A stretch of 64,000 bases of DNA from NCBI RefSeq assembly GCF_002968635.1, contig NZ_PVBN01000015.1, positions 62,001-126,000 of the forward strand, written 5' to 3'. Source of the DNA: Neorhizobium alkalisoli. Lineage in GTDB: Bacteria > Pseudomonadota > Alphaproteobacteria > Rhizobiales > Rhizobiaceae. Under the pieces are notes generated by a model that saw only the letters and a list, made by a program, of their open reading frames with translations, was not told the DNA's origin and did no database searches. Positions 45,172 to 55,800 of this stretch are shown piece after piece. How positions within the stretch are numbered: the first letter of the stretch is position 1; each line of letters starts with the position of its first letter. Made by a program: the position numbers and the translations under genes.

Positions 45172-48100
45172 CCGGAGCCAGGATGACAAGCTGCGGTTTT
45201 TCAGCAGTCGCGGCGACATCCCGAAGGTGGGCCGACAATGTTTCTGCCAGAAGTCCCAGCCGGCGCAGACGGTCCTGCTCCAGCGCAGAAGCGTCCCGTG
45301 TTCCCTTCCGCTCGGCAACATAGGCGAGTCGGAGCTGTTGTCCCTCGGCTCGCCTGAACGCTTCGGCAAGCGCTGCTCCGTCGGCCTCGACATCGAGCGT
45401 TTCGATCTTTGCACCGCCCACCGCAATGGCGCGGTCGGGGGATTCGCTCAGCATTACTATGGAACCGGAGGACGCAATTGGCGCTGCCTGCTGCACAGAC
45501 GCCGGCGCTTCGGCCGATACCAGGATCAGCGCTCCTTCCGGACAAGCCCGCTCCTCCACCTGCGGCTTTTCGAAGCCGAGGGTGATGATCATGTCCTCTA
45601 TCTGAGCCGCGGTGCCAAGCTGACCGACCGGGAAATCCGCAGATTGGCTACCTGCGAACCAATCTTCCGCCTGACCGAATACGAAGTCGTTAAATGCAGA
45701 TGGAGCGCGGTCAGCAAACACGAGAGTTGCACCCCGCTCCGACGCGGACCGGATTGCGGCCCGCACCCCTTCGTGGCTCGACAAGAGGACCTGGCTCTGC
45801 GTGCCTGCGGATACGACCAAGTCGGCCACCGGATGCCCGACCAGTTTTTCAACTTCCGGCAGAACGACATGGACATCCTGTTCGAAGGCGATTTCTAGTG
45901 TTCGACGGACGCTCTCGCGCGGCTCGGCGATGATCAGCGAGGCACCATTCTCAGCGACAATTGCCGCCAGGCGACGGCTGAAGGCCACGGACGCCGTGCC
46001 AACCTCCAGGACGTGACGAATGCGTCCCTTCCCGGCGGCAAGAGCTCCCTCGACAGCCTCGATAGCGGTTGAGAGCCGTCTTTCCGCCAGAGGCGAATGA
46101 ACGAGGACGTGGTCCAGCGTCGCTTCACTGACGGCATCGATCCATTCGGCCGGTTCAGCGCCATCGCGCAGCGCCGTCACGGACAGTCGCTCGATGATCG
46201 TCCTGTAGGCGTCGTTGACGAGAACCGCCTCCGCCACGCGGCCAGCGTTTTCCCGACAGGCCTCCTGCAGAATTTCGCTTACCGGCGGCAGCGTGAATTC
46301 CTTGGGGATATGCCACTCGCCTTCATCGGCCGTCGCAATGCCTGCATCTTCGAGAATGAACAGGCAGTTGGTCAGGAACGAGCGAAGCGCCGTGTCACCC
46401 GGCAGCCGCCGTGCGGAAACGATGCCCCGGTGGTCGGCCAGCATCGCCGCAATTTCATGACATGCCCGATAGATCGCGGCATCGAGAAGCAATGTCGCAT
46501 TGTCGGTCGCACCGACTGGAACAGTGCCAAACGTTGCGGCCATGCCGACCTGCGGGTCTCTTTCCGATGCAGGCAGCGAAGCCGGCACGGTTTCGTAGTG
46601 GAACGCCACCGAAGCCAAGGTGTGATGACGGCGCAGCGACGTACGGCGGAAGCGGCAGTCATCAAAACTTGCTACGGCGTCGCCGGCTGCGTCCAGCATC
46701 TGAAAGCGGACTTTGATGGAGAAGCCGCTAAACCGCTCGATTTCGATCAATGCCTTGGCGATCGGGCCCTTTTTTCCGGTTACCCGGATCGAGCCGAAAC
46801 GGACCGGAATATAAGGGGAGCCCCCTTCATTGCCGGAAAGCTGGTCGAACAGCGCCACCAGACCGTGGAAGGCGGCATCCACCGAAAAGGGGTTGAGGTT
46901 ATATTCCACAAAGGGATGAGCCGGCGCGTCGGCTGGCTTCAGGTTGACCTCGATGAACGTGCGTCCAAAAGCCTCTGCGCTGGAAAGAAGTTGGAACCGA
47001 GGGCCATACTGAAGGCCGAAGCGCTCCGCCGTCCCATAGGCCAACTCGGCCGTTACCAGTTTACTCTCTTCGCCGGCCGGGCGGGTTATCGGCTTGTCGG
47101 TTTCGCAGCCGATGGAGTGACGGCTACGGGCAATCGCATGCACGGTCCAGTCATCATTGCTGAGCCGCTCGCGGGAACGGATTTCGATGTCACCGGTCTC
47201 CGGCGACAGCAATGTCGACAGTTCCACGATCCGATCCTGACGCAGTTCCAGCGGCCGAACGATCTCAAGGTTGGAAATCTCGGCTGAATCGGTACCGTAG
47301 TAGCGTTGCGCTGCCGTCACGGCGATCTCGATGAAGCCGCTGCCGGGCAGGATCGGACGCGAATCCACCACATGCTCGGCGAGATCCGGGAACAGCCGGG
47401 CATCGATGTGATTCTTCCAATGGGAAGCATTGGGATCGCTACGCCAGCCAAGAAGGGTATAGGTCTGGCTGCCGTTGCGGCCGAAGAGATCGATTTCGTC
47501 GCTTGTCGCCGGCGTCCTCAAATCCATCGGCTCGAACGGCAGGCTCGGCAGATCGACGGCGGCGTTGCGTTTGCCGCTGTGGCGGGACTGAAGCGGCGAG
47601 GCGCCGTTCGCGACAGCGCGGGCGAAAGACTGGGCAACCGGGTCTCTGCCCGACACCGGCGTCTCGCGCTGCAGCGTCGCCGTCACCACGGCCTGCGCGG
47701 ACTGGTTCTTCGCGATATCGTTGACGTAATTCGCAAGAATCGACCTTGGCGATATCTCTATGAAGAGGTTGCAGCCCATCTCCAACGCGGCCTCGGCGGC
47801 GGATTTGAAAAGGACCGGTTCGCGAACATTATGCCACCAGTATTCGGCATCCAGTCCGCGGCCGTCCTGGGTCGTGCCAGTGACCGTCGAAATATAGGTG
47901 TAGACGCCGGCCTCCGGCTCGATCTGCGGCAGATCGGCAAGAAAGGCGTCCTTGGCGCTGTCGATGATCGGATGATGGAAGGGATAGTTGATGTCCAGGA
48001 CATGCGCGACGATCTGCGCCTTTCGGGCGGCGTCGCGAAACGCCTGGATTTCTTCTGTCGGACCGGAGATGGTCACCGAATTCGGAGCATTGATCGCAGC

Positions 48101-50137
48101 GACACAGATGTTATCGAGACCATGCGTCTTGGCAAAGGCAAGCGCGGCCTCGTCGTTCAAGACGACAGCCGCCATCTTGCCCTGACCTGCGAATAGATCC
48201 TGATACCTCGACCGCTTCGCCACGATCGCAACGGCCTCGGCGGCCGTAAGCGCCTTTGCAGCGTAGGCTGCCGCGATCTCACCCACGGAGTGACCGAACA
48301 CGACTTCCGGCTTGACGCCAAGCGCGACAAGGCAGTCCGAAAGCGCGGCCTGGACAGCAAACAGCAAGGGCTGAGCAATCTTCGTGTCGCCGAGCCTCAG
48401 AGCTAGATCGGGGGAAACGAGCAGATCCGTGAGCTTCTCGCCGAGATGATATTCGAAGAGCGCACTGAAAGACTGGAAACACTGACGGAAATGACGGTTT
48501 TCCTGATAGGCCTCGACACCCATTCCGGCCCACTGAGCACCATTCCCGGAAAAGACAAAGGCGATTTTTGCGGCCTGAGATGGCGCTTCGCCCCGCTCTC
48601 CCTGGGAAGCTTCCCCATCCAGATGCGCCTCGATCGCCCGCAGGACGCCTTCGCTGTCCTTGGCCTCGACAGCGAAGCGATGGCGAAGCGTCTCCCGGTT
48701 GGCCGCTGTGGCGCTGATGACGCGGCGAGCGTGATCCGGTGCTGCGGCGGAAAGACGCTCGCGGTACTCTTCAAGAAGTCGCGACAATGCGGACGTCGTA
48801 TGGGCACTTGCAACGAAAAGGGAGCTTTCGCCCTTCGGCGGGTCGAGAGGAGCCAGTCGCTCCGGATCACTGATCACCACATGCGCATTCGTCCCACCAA
48901 AACCGAAGGAATTTACGCCCGCAAAGCGGATTTCCTTGGCAGGCAGCAATTTTACGGCGGAGGTATTGACGCGGACATTCAGCCCGTCGAAGTCGATGTC
49001 CTCGTTGACCTTTTCGATATGAAGAGAGGCCGGCAGGAAATTGTTCTGAAGCGCAATCATCGCCTTCAACAGACCAAACAGACCGGAAGCCGGTTCGGTG
49101 TGGCCGATGTTCGTCTTGATCGAACCGAGCGGCACCGGCGCGCGCCGCCGCTTCCCGATCACCGTTCCGATCGCCCAAACCTCGGCCGGATCCCCGACGC
49201 GTGTGCCCGTACCATGCCCTTCGATGAACGCGATGCGGTTCACATCGATGGCGCTGTTTTCATAGATCGACTGCAGAAGCGCCGCCTGGGCTTCGCGCGA
49301 TGGCAAACTGATGAAGTTCGTGCGGCCAGAAGAATTGACTGCCACAGCATGGAGCGTGGCGTAACTGCGGTCCCGCTCCCGCTTTGCCTTGTCCGAGCGG
49401 CGGAGAACAATCGCGACGCCACCTTCGGAGCGCACATAGCCGTGGCCATTGGTGTCATAGGCCCGGCAAAGCCCTTCCGGGGAAAGCATGCGCGCCTGGG
49501 CAAAACCCACGAACGACAGGGGATGGACAAGCAGGTTTATGCCGCCGACGATGGCAGTGTCGATATCGCCTTTTTCCAGGGCGGCAACCGCCTGGTCCAG
49601 CGCGACCAGCGATGAGGAACAGGCCGTGTCGATCGTCATGCTCGGCCCCTTCAGGCCGAAGATGTGCGAAATGCGATTGGAAACAATCGACAGCGTATTG
49701 CCCGTCATGAAATACGGGCTGCCTGCGGCCGGGTCTTCGGAAAGCAGGTTTCCGCTTTCAAGGCTGGATGCGCCGATATAGACGCCGACGCGCTCGTCCG
49801 CGAGCTTGCTTACCGGCAGATTGGCATCCTCGAGTGCCTGCCACACGAGATTGAGGAGAATACGCTGCTGCGGGTCCATCTGCATCGCTTCGCGCTGCGA
49901 AAGCCCGAAGGCTGCCGGATCGAAAGCATAGATGTCATCAAGAACACCAGCCGCGAAAGTGTAGGTCTTGCCCGGCACACCCTGCCCCGGATGCCAGAAG
50001 CGGGCGCGATCCCAGCGATCGGCTGGTATTTGAGTGATCGTGCAGCGCCCTTCGCGCAGAACCTTCTGCAAGTCATCTACAGAATTTGCGCCTGGGGCAA
50101 CACTGGCCCTGCCGATGATTTCGATCGTCATGGTCAC
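45137..50137 (-). CDS. RkpA-like PKS/FAS, N-terminal part (KS-AT-DH-degenerate MT) ending in frameshift
   Basis: First part of a type I PKS, 1666 codons before the frame ends. Domain order: ketosynthase (Cys173 in DTACSSSL, His308 in EGHGTGT, His346 in NIGHTEP), acyltransferase (Ser617 in GHSVGE; HHPIID at 721-726), dehydratase (His922 in HVVDSRPILPGS, Asp1087 in SVDAAFHGL), then a degenerate methyltransferase-like fold about 1345-1470 (VLEVGTASVAF, lacking the usual Gly-rich loop). The last coherent residues are VILAPGG at about 1651-1657. A run of nine G (coding strand; C 45165-45173) then shifts the frame. The start MTMTIEIIGRASVAP is the usual KS opening. Confidence 0.92.
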   Translation of the reverse strand: MTMTIEIIGRASVAPGANSVDDLQKVLREGRCTITQIPADRWDRARFWHPGQGVPGKTYTFAAGVLDDIYAFDPAAFGLSQREAMQMDPQQRILLNLVWQALEDANLPVSKLADERVGVYIGASSLESGNLLSEDPAAGSPYFMTGNTLSIVSNRISHIFGLKGPSMTIDTACSSSLVALDQAVAALEKGDIDTAIVGGINLLVHPLSFVGFAQARMLSPEGLCRAYDTNGHGYVRSEGGVAIVLRRSDKAKRERDRSYATLHAVAVNSSGRTNFISLPSREAQAALLQSIYENSAIDVNRIAFIEGHGTGTRVGDPAEVWAIGTVIGKRRRAPVPLGSIKTNIGHTEPASGLFGLLKAMIALQNNFLPASLHIEKVNEDIDFDGLNVRVNTSAVKLLPAKEIRFAGVNSFGFGGTNAHVVISDPERLAPLDPPKGESSLFVASAHTTSALSRLLEEYRERLSAAAPDHARRVISATAANRETLRHRFAVEAKDSEGVLRAIEAHLDGEASQGERGEAPSQAAKIAFVFSGNGAQWAGMGVEAYQENRHFRQCFQSFSALFEYHLGEKLTDLLVSPDLALRLGDTKIAQPLLFAVQAALSDCLVALGVKPEVVFGHSVGEIAAAYAAKALTAAEAVAIVAKRSRYQDLFAGQGKMAAVVLNDEAALAFAKTHGLDNICVAAINAPNSVTISGPTEEIQAFRDAARKAQIVAHVLDINYPFHHPIIDSAKDAFLADLPQIEPEAGVYTYISTVTGTTQDGRGLDAEYWWHNVREPVLFKSAAEAALEMGCNLFIEISPRSILANYVNDIAKNQSAQAVVTATLQRETPVSGRDPVAQSFARAVANGASPLQSRHSGKRNAAVDLPSLPFEPMDLRTPATSDEIDLFGRNGSQTYTLLGWRSDPNASHWKNHIDARLFPDLAEHVVDSRPILPGSGFIEIAVTAAQRYYGTDSAEISNLEIVRPLELRQDRIVELSTLLSPETGDIEIRSRERLSNDDWTVHAIARSRHSIGCETDKPITRPAGEESKLVTAELAYGTAERFGLQYGPRFQLLSSAEAFGRTFIEVNLKPADAPAHPFVEYNLNPFSVDAAFHGLVALFDQLSGNEGGSPYIPVRFGSIRVTGKKGPIAKALIEIERFSGFSIKVRFQMLDAAGDAVASFDDCRFRRTSLRRHHTLASVAFHYETVPASLPASERDPQVGMAATFGTVPVGATDNATLLLDAAIYRACHEIAAMLADHRGIVSARRLPGDTALRSFLTNCLFILEDAGIATADEGEWHIPKEFTLPPVSEILQEACRENAGRVAEAVLVNDAYRTIIERLSVTALRDGAEPAEWIDAVSEATLDHVLVHSPLAERRLSTAIEAVEGALAAGKGRIRHVLEVGTASVAFSRRLAAIVAENGASLIIAEPRESVRRTLEIAFEQDVHVVLPEVEKLVGHPVADLVVSAGTQSQVLLSSHEGVRAAIRSASERGATLVFADRAPSAFNDFVFGQAEDWFAGSQSADFPVGQLGTAAQIEDMIITLGFEKPQVEERACPEGALILVSAEAPASVQQAAPIASSGSIVMLSESPDRAIAVGGAKIETLDVEADGAALAEAFRRAEGQQLRLAYVAERKGTRDASALEQDRLRRLGLLAETLSAHLRDVAATAEKPQLVILAPGGGAVGGGAHR
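45165..45173. repeat. Nine-C homopolymer (G9 in coding strand) causing PKS frameshift
   Basis: Nine consecutive C on the plus strand. With eight instead of nine the PKS frame would read ...LVILAPGGAPLAAERTDEVN..., continuous from acyltransferase to ACP. It is the point where the two reading frames meet. Confidence 0.92.
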
Positions 50138-50363
50138 TCGAATTTTGTCGCATCTAGTCCCGGCGAGCCGATTAAAAACCTCCTTCGCCAGATCCTTCTA
50201 ACAACATACTTATCGAAAGTTGTCACTCAAAAATCTGGCTTATCCATGCCGTTGCAAAAACTGCCCTGTCGATAAAGGCGCTTTTCAGCATGTCAGGCGG
50301 CTTTACCGCCAATTCCCGACGCAGATCGGTCGACGGGATGGCGACCGCTATCGAACCAAATAA
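50138..50363. other. Gap between PKS gene and second export gene
   Basis: 226 bases with no ORF or hairpin I can support. The promoter of the PKS operon should lie here; AT-rich stretches occur near 50170-50240. Confidence 0.35.
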
Positions 50364-51554
50364 TTAATTACTAAACCGCTGGATGTTGTACGCGGCGCTC
50401 GCCCCTTGAGAAGCGATCCCGATCGGAGCGCCGACAATGCCCAAGAATTTGGTAAAGTCGACCGACATATGCCGCGAAGCATAGATCACGTCACGGCTCT
50501 TGACCGGGAAAGTCTGTCCAACCACGAGGCTGTCCGGGTTTCTCATATTGAAGCGATAGACGATCGGATAGCGCCCGTCCTTGTTCGGCTGCATGCCCTT
50601 GCGCAGGAGCGCATCCAGACGCTGCTGACCGACAAGCCCGAGGACCACGTCCGGTTCTTCATAGCGGAAAAGGAAATAGCCCTCAGCATCGACGGTATTG
50701 TCGTTACCACCGCCTCCAAGCGCGACCGCCTCCAGGAGGTTAAGGTCATTTGAACCGAATTCAACGCGCGAATTGCCCTTGATCGCACCGAGAAGGGTGA
50801 ATGTGCGCGGATCGCGCGTGACGAAGACCTGGTCTCCGGGCTGAACGTAGATGTTTTCCGACGGATTATCGATGATCGACTTCAGCAAGGCTGTGCCGGT
50901 GCGCCTGCCGCGCACGAGGGTCACATAGCTCTCGTAAGGCTGAGCAACCGGCCCACCCGCCTTGGCGATCACGTCCGTGATCTGCTCACCGGTCAGATTC
51001 AACGGAATCTGGGAAGACTTGCCGACAGCCCCGGACACGGTCACGCTTCTCGATGGCGTATTGAGGCTGGATACGATGACGTCCGGCTCAACAGCTTTGC
51101 TTGCCAACGCAGCCAAAATAGCCTGACGTGCTTCCTCAAGCGTCTTGCCGACGAAACGTACGGAGCCGACATAAGGAATGGCAGCGGTTCCATCGGGCTG
51201 CACGACGACATCGAGATTTGTCTGCTTCGATTCACTGGTGGAGAACAGGCCGTCCGCGCCGGCTTCGAAGATCGTCACCTTCAACTGGTCGCCCACGCCA
51301 ATGACAGCTCTGCCAGCCCCGCCACCGCCGAAGCCGAAGCGTCTTTTGAGAGCCGTGGATACGTAGTCGGATACCAGACGTGCCGAACGGCCATCCACAT
51401 CCACGACCTCGAACACGGCCGCATTCAGCCGGCCTATTTCCGCTCCCGACCGGCCGCTGTCAGCATTGATGGCGGAAGCCATCGGACCTTCGCCAGGGAC
51501 GCCCTGACAGCCCGCCAGCACCGCACAGATCATGATCGCAGTCACTCGAACCAA
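50364..51554 (-). CDS. Wza-like polysaccharide export lipoprotein (copy 2)
   Basis: The 396-residue outer-membrane lipoprotein has the lipobox VLAGC (Cys16 from TTG 51554), the poly_export domain (VIGVGDQLKVTIFEAGADGLF, then IPYVGSVRFVGKTLEEARQAILAALAS) and SLBB repeats (KAGGPVAQPYESYVTLVRG; VQPGDQVFVTRDPRTFTLLGA). It ends in a region not shared with copy 1 beyond the family core. The start is uncertain: TTG 51554, GTG 51545 or ATG 51533 all keep the signal. It lies upstream of the PKS operon on the same strand and may export the PKS-linked polymer. Confidence 0.9.
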   Translation of the reverse strand: MVRVTAIMICAVLAGCQGVPGEGPMASAINADSGRSGAEIGRLNAAVFEVVDVDGRSARLVSDYVSTALKRRFGFGGGGAGRAVIGVGDQLKVTIFEAGADGLFSTSESKQTNLDVVVQPDGTAAIPYVGSVRFVGKTLEEARQAILAALASKAVEPDVIVSSLNTPSRSVTVSGAVGKSSQIPLNLTGEQITDVIAKAGGPVAQPYESYVTLVRGRRTGTALLKSIIDNPSENIYVQPGDQVFVTRDPRTFTLLGAIKGNSRVEFGSNDLNLLEAVALGGGGNDNTVDAEGYFLFRYEEPDVVLGLVGQQRLDALLRKGMQPNKDGRYPIVYRFNMRNPDSLVVGQTFPVKSRDVIYASRHMSVDFTKFLGIVGAPIGIASQGASAAYNIQRFSN

Positions 51555-51942
51555 ATTCCGACACTCCAAGTCAGCACCGATGCCATCTGCCGACGATTCA
51601 GCACAACACATCTTCCATGAATCCGGCTGCCCCTGAAAAGCACAGCAGGCACCGAACAACAAGAAGGATTCCTAACGGTTGCCCAAAATAAAATATCTGT
51701 GCGCTTTTAAGGCCATAGTCGCCAATAACCTAATATCCGTCCCTGAACCTAAACAAGTTGAGTTAAATGCCTTTTAAATGATTTGGTTAATGCAGAGCCC
51801 AGAAGCCGGCATTGGAGACGGTTATTTTTGATGCCAAACAGCTTACTAGCCTCAGGGTTAAGCGGGCTGAGAGAAACGGTTCCGAGCGGCTCGGCAATAT
51901 GTTATGCGCCTTGACCACCGAAGGGATTTCCCTCGGTCGGAA
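51555..51942. other. Divergent intergenic gap
   Basis: 388 bases between the export gene and the rightward membrane protein gene. 51680-51790 is AT-rich and probably carries divergent promoters. No repeat or RNA gene was found. Confidence 0.35.
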
Positions 51943-52800
51943 ATGAAGTTGATGCCGAAAGAGGACAAGCCAAACATCGTGACACCTGCCGATCAGCGCC
52001 GAAAGCAGCGCTCGGCCGTTTTTGTCTTCGGCGTGTTCCTGGTGGTGATCCTGGCAGGACTCGCCGCGACGGTACTTTTGGTCAACGATGGACGAAACTA
52101 CAAGCGCCTGGTCCGCAAATTCGGGTTGGAAGAATATCTTCTTCCTGCGCCGCCACCGCCGGATCTGCGTGTCGACAGGCAGCGGCAGTTGCAGCCCGCG
52201 GACCGCTATCCGCCCTGGCTGCTGAGGACGAGGCTCGAACGTAGCGCCCTCTTCGAAAAGAACACGTTCCTTTCCCCCGAGGAGCGCTGCGACAAGGTGG
52301 GTGCAGAGCGGGATGCCGCTCCCGAATTTACAAGCGCGAACGATGACTGGGAATGCCTGTTCTTTGAGAGCTTCGGCACGGCAACGGAACCTGCATCCCT
52401 GTTCGTTCAAGCCAGAGGCAGTTTGCCAGATGTGCTTCAGAGCTTTCGAATCAAGCTCAGCTTTACCGATCCGCTCGTCGAGCGAGCCGTTGCCGACGAA
52501 ACGATGGCGATCATCGATCGCTTCGGTATAGCGATCACTCGGGAAACGCGAGACTACCTCGCAAACAAGATCTCGAGACGTGAAGATTTCACCTCCGTGC
52601 TCGAAAACTATCGACTGACGTTCAGCCGGGAAATGATGGATGATCGGCGCCACAACCTGCTTGTTCTCCCGCGACCGCCGAAAGTCGCTTGTGGCGAACC
52701 CGCACCGCCCTCGCCCGACAAGAATCTCAGACCGATCTACCGAATGCCGATCGGGTGTCTGGTCTCGAACGGGCCGCCCAAGCCCCTGCCCGCATCCTAA
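51943..52800 (+). CDS. Inner-membrane protein of unknown function
   Basis: A 285-residue protein with a basic N-terminus, one membrane helix (SAVFVFGVFLVVILAGLAATVLLV, about 25-48) and a large periplasmic part with Cys pairs (EERCDKVG, DDWECLFFE, VACGEP). I have no confident family name. Start ATG 51943 follows GGTCGGAA; an in-frame ATG at 51904 would add 13 residues. It converges with yhaN and overlaps its 3' end by four bases. Confidence 0.78.
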   Translation: MKLMPKEDKPNIVTPADQRRKQRSAVFVFGVFLVVILAGLAATVLLVNDGRNYKRLVRKFGLEEYLLPAPPPPDLRVDRQRQLQPADRYPPWLLRTRLERSALFEKNTFLSPEERCDKVGAERDAAPEFTSANDDWECLFFESFGTATEPASLFVQARGSLPDVLQSFRIKLSFTDPLVERAVADETMAIIDRFGIAITRETRDYLANKISRREDFTSVLENYRLTFSREMMDDRRHNLLVLPRPPKVACGEPAPPSPDKNLRPIYRMPIGCLVSNGPPKPLPAS

Positions 52801-55800
52801 AGTCTTTCCAACTGGATGAGATCCAGGCGATCTCCGATCTCCCGCCGGGCAATGTCTACCAAGCTCGTCTGATGCGTGAAGAGCACCGTCTGGAATGCTT
52901 TGCCCCCTTCCGCGAGCACACGAATGCCGGCTGCCGTGCGCTCGTCGTCGAAGGTCTGAAAAATATCATCCAGGATGAGCGGCACCGGTTCGTTGCGGCT
53001 GCAATAGTCCTCCAGGAATGCAAGACGCAGCGCCAGATAGAGCTGGTCGCCCGTCCCCTCGCTCAACCCTGGAAGCGCCACCTGCTCGCCCGTCCTGCGT
53101 TCCACGGCAAGCTGCAATTCGTCTTTCTCGTCGTAAACCTGCACCAAACGGGAGAAGCGCCCTCCCGTGAGATCGGCAAAGATTTGCCCGGCCCGTTTCA
53201 TTACCGGATCGGCCTGCCGTTCCCGATAGGCTTCCATCGAATTCGCCAGGAGGTTTGATGCAAGCTTCAGCACCACCCAGCGCCGCGCAAGTTCCTTCGC
53301 CTCCTGCTCGGCAGCAAGCTTCTGGAAAACGGCGCGTTCGGCGCCTATCCCGGCCTCCAGTTCCCGGCGGCGACGAAGATTGTCGGCCTCGGCAGTCCGC
53401 AGGGCGGAAATGCGATCCACCTGCCGATCGTCTTCCGCCTCCAGACTTTCGATTGCCAGCTCCGCCGCTATCCGGTCGAACTCTACAAGAGCGGCGCGTA
53501 CCTCGTCCTCATCGGAGCCATCCGCCTGCTCGATAAACCGTGTGCGACACTGGCGAAGATCCGCTTCAATGCGGCTGCGCTGCCGCAGATCCTCAAGCAC
53601 GGCCGGCAGATCGGAAACGGATTTGGACGCCAATTCGGCCAATTGTTCCAGTTCGGCTTGGCGATCGCCTGCCTCCTCGGAAAGCCTTGCCGATATCAAT
53701 TCGGCACGCTCCAGCGCAGCCAACAATAGGTGCCGTTGATTCTCCTCCGCCTTGGCAGACATCGCTCGCTCGTTCATCATGCCGGCCGCGACATCGGCGG
53801 GCAAAGCGGCCAAGTCCGGCGCGACGTCGCTACAAATTGCTCTGACCTCGCCTTCGAAATTCTCCATATCGCGCGCCATTCCGCGTACGCGGCGGTCGCG
53901 GTTCTCCCGTTCAGACAAAAGGTCAGGTACAGTTCGCCACACTTCGAGTAATGCGAAAGCCATGTCCACCGTCGCGTCCTCAGAAAGTCCCGTGAGGACG
54001 GCGGCGTTGGCAAAATCGGTGCGCCAGCGCTGGATATCACGGCGCAGTTCGGCCTCCCGCTCCTCCATCTTGTCGAGCGCCTCCTGGGCGGAATGACGCT
54101 TGCCCTCGCGTGACCGGCTTTCATTCCAACGATCGGTGATTTCACCGATCCGACGGTCGAGCGAACGCGCAAGTGCGATCGACGGCAGAGCGCCAGAGGC
54201 AGGCTCGATCGCCTCTGCGATCGCCGTTAGAGCGGATTTCAGCCCCTCTTCCTTGATCCGCAGCGTCTCGAACTCGTCCTTTGCCTCATCCAGCGTCTCG
54301 GACAGCACAAGGATCCGGTCCACGGCACGGCGCCATTCGATCATCCGCTCCGGGTTGGAAGGCAGGACGGGGGCGGCGTGAAAAAGATCTTCGAATTCGG
54401 TAACGGCGTCCGAGGCTGCAATCTCCGCTTCCCTGGCGGCCAGTTCGGCCGCGTCAGTCGCCTGTTCGAGCTCCCTCCGCCTCAAGGAAAGCTGGGCGTG
54501 CCGGGAAACCCGTTCGGCATCTGAAAGTGCGGCATCGGAAAGGCCGTCCGCCTCCCTGACTGCGTTCCTCACCTCGCTCAACGTATCCGCGGAAGGTTTT
54601 CCGCCCAACGCGTCGACAAGCTCGTCGCGCCGTGCCCGGGCGGTGGCGATATCCTCTCGGGAAACGATCCTCCCCTCGCCTTCCAGTACCGCGAGCTGGC
54701 CGCCGACCACCTTCGCCTCCTCGCGCAGCGCCGCAAGCTTTTGCGCCGCCTTCACGCTTTCGGCTCTCGCCGCTTCAATAACGCCCCGGTGTTTGGTCAG
54801 GGTCGCTATATCCGGCAGAGGTGCGGAAAGAAGGCGGGCAATATCCTTAACCGGCGGATCGAGGCGAGCGCAAGCGGCAGCAATATCGGCTTCCGCCCGC
54901 GAAACACGCACCTTCAAAGACTCGACGTTCGAGAGTTCACCGATCTCGGGACGCAGCGCCGCAAGCTGGTCGGCCCAAGGTTTCGGGTCGATCAGCCGCC
55001 CATTCGGCCCGTCGCTTTCCAACCGACGCAATACGTCTTGCGCATCTTCGAGCTGCTGGCGGTGCAGCTTCAGGCCGCGATCAAGCTCCATCCCTTCATC
55101 CGCAAACCTCTTGAGGCGGGCGAGGTCGGCGTCGGTCGGCTGGGCCCGTTGCAGAACGTCGAGCCCTGCAAAACCGAGGCGCCGCGCCGCTTGGGAAAGC
55201 CGCATGTCAAAACCGTCGACCTCATGCCGGACCCTGGCGATATCCTCTTTCGCGTTGAGGTACGCGCCCTTTTGAGCATGCATGGCGACTATTTTCGGCG
55301 CTGCTGCGATCAAGACCTCATCGACGTGGATGGCCTTGATCTCATCGTTGAGCCTCGACGCTTCCGTCTCGGCCAGATGCCTCGCCTCCGCATTTTGGCG
55401 GGCCGCCTCCAGCGCGCGTGCAAGCCGCTCCTCGAAATCGGCCGATATCCCTTCCAGCACCTCGTATTGCGCCAGAAGCGCGCGTTCACGATCGATTTCA
55501 CGCAGCACCGGCTCGAGGCGCATAAGCCTGCGCAATCGATCCAGGGCACGTTTGGTTTCTTCCCGTTGCGTCTGAACCGCTTTCAGATCGGCCTCGATCT
55601 CGGCCTGTTCAGCCAGCAACTTCTTCCAGTCGGTCGACTTCAGCTCGTTGTCGCGCTCGCCCTTGCGGGCGTCTTCGTGCGCGTCGAGCACCTGGTAGAA
55701 GAGCCTGTCCTTCGATTTTCGCGGCGCGTAGATGCCGTCCGCATCTGCCTCGAGCTGCCTGCGCAGATCCGAAAGTCCGGTAAGTCCCGAGGCTGCCGAA

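Noticed and set aside
45172-45426. N-terminal 85 codons of the second PKS frame
   Set aside because: They lie opposite real coding sequence of the first PKS frame and lack PKS-like character; they are out-of-frame shadow.
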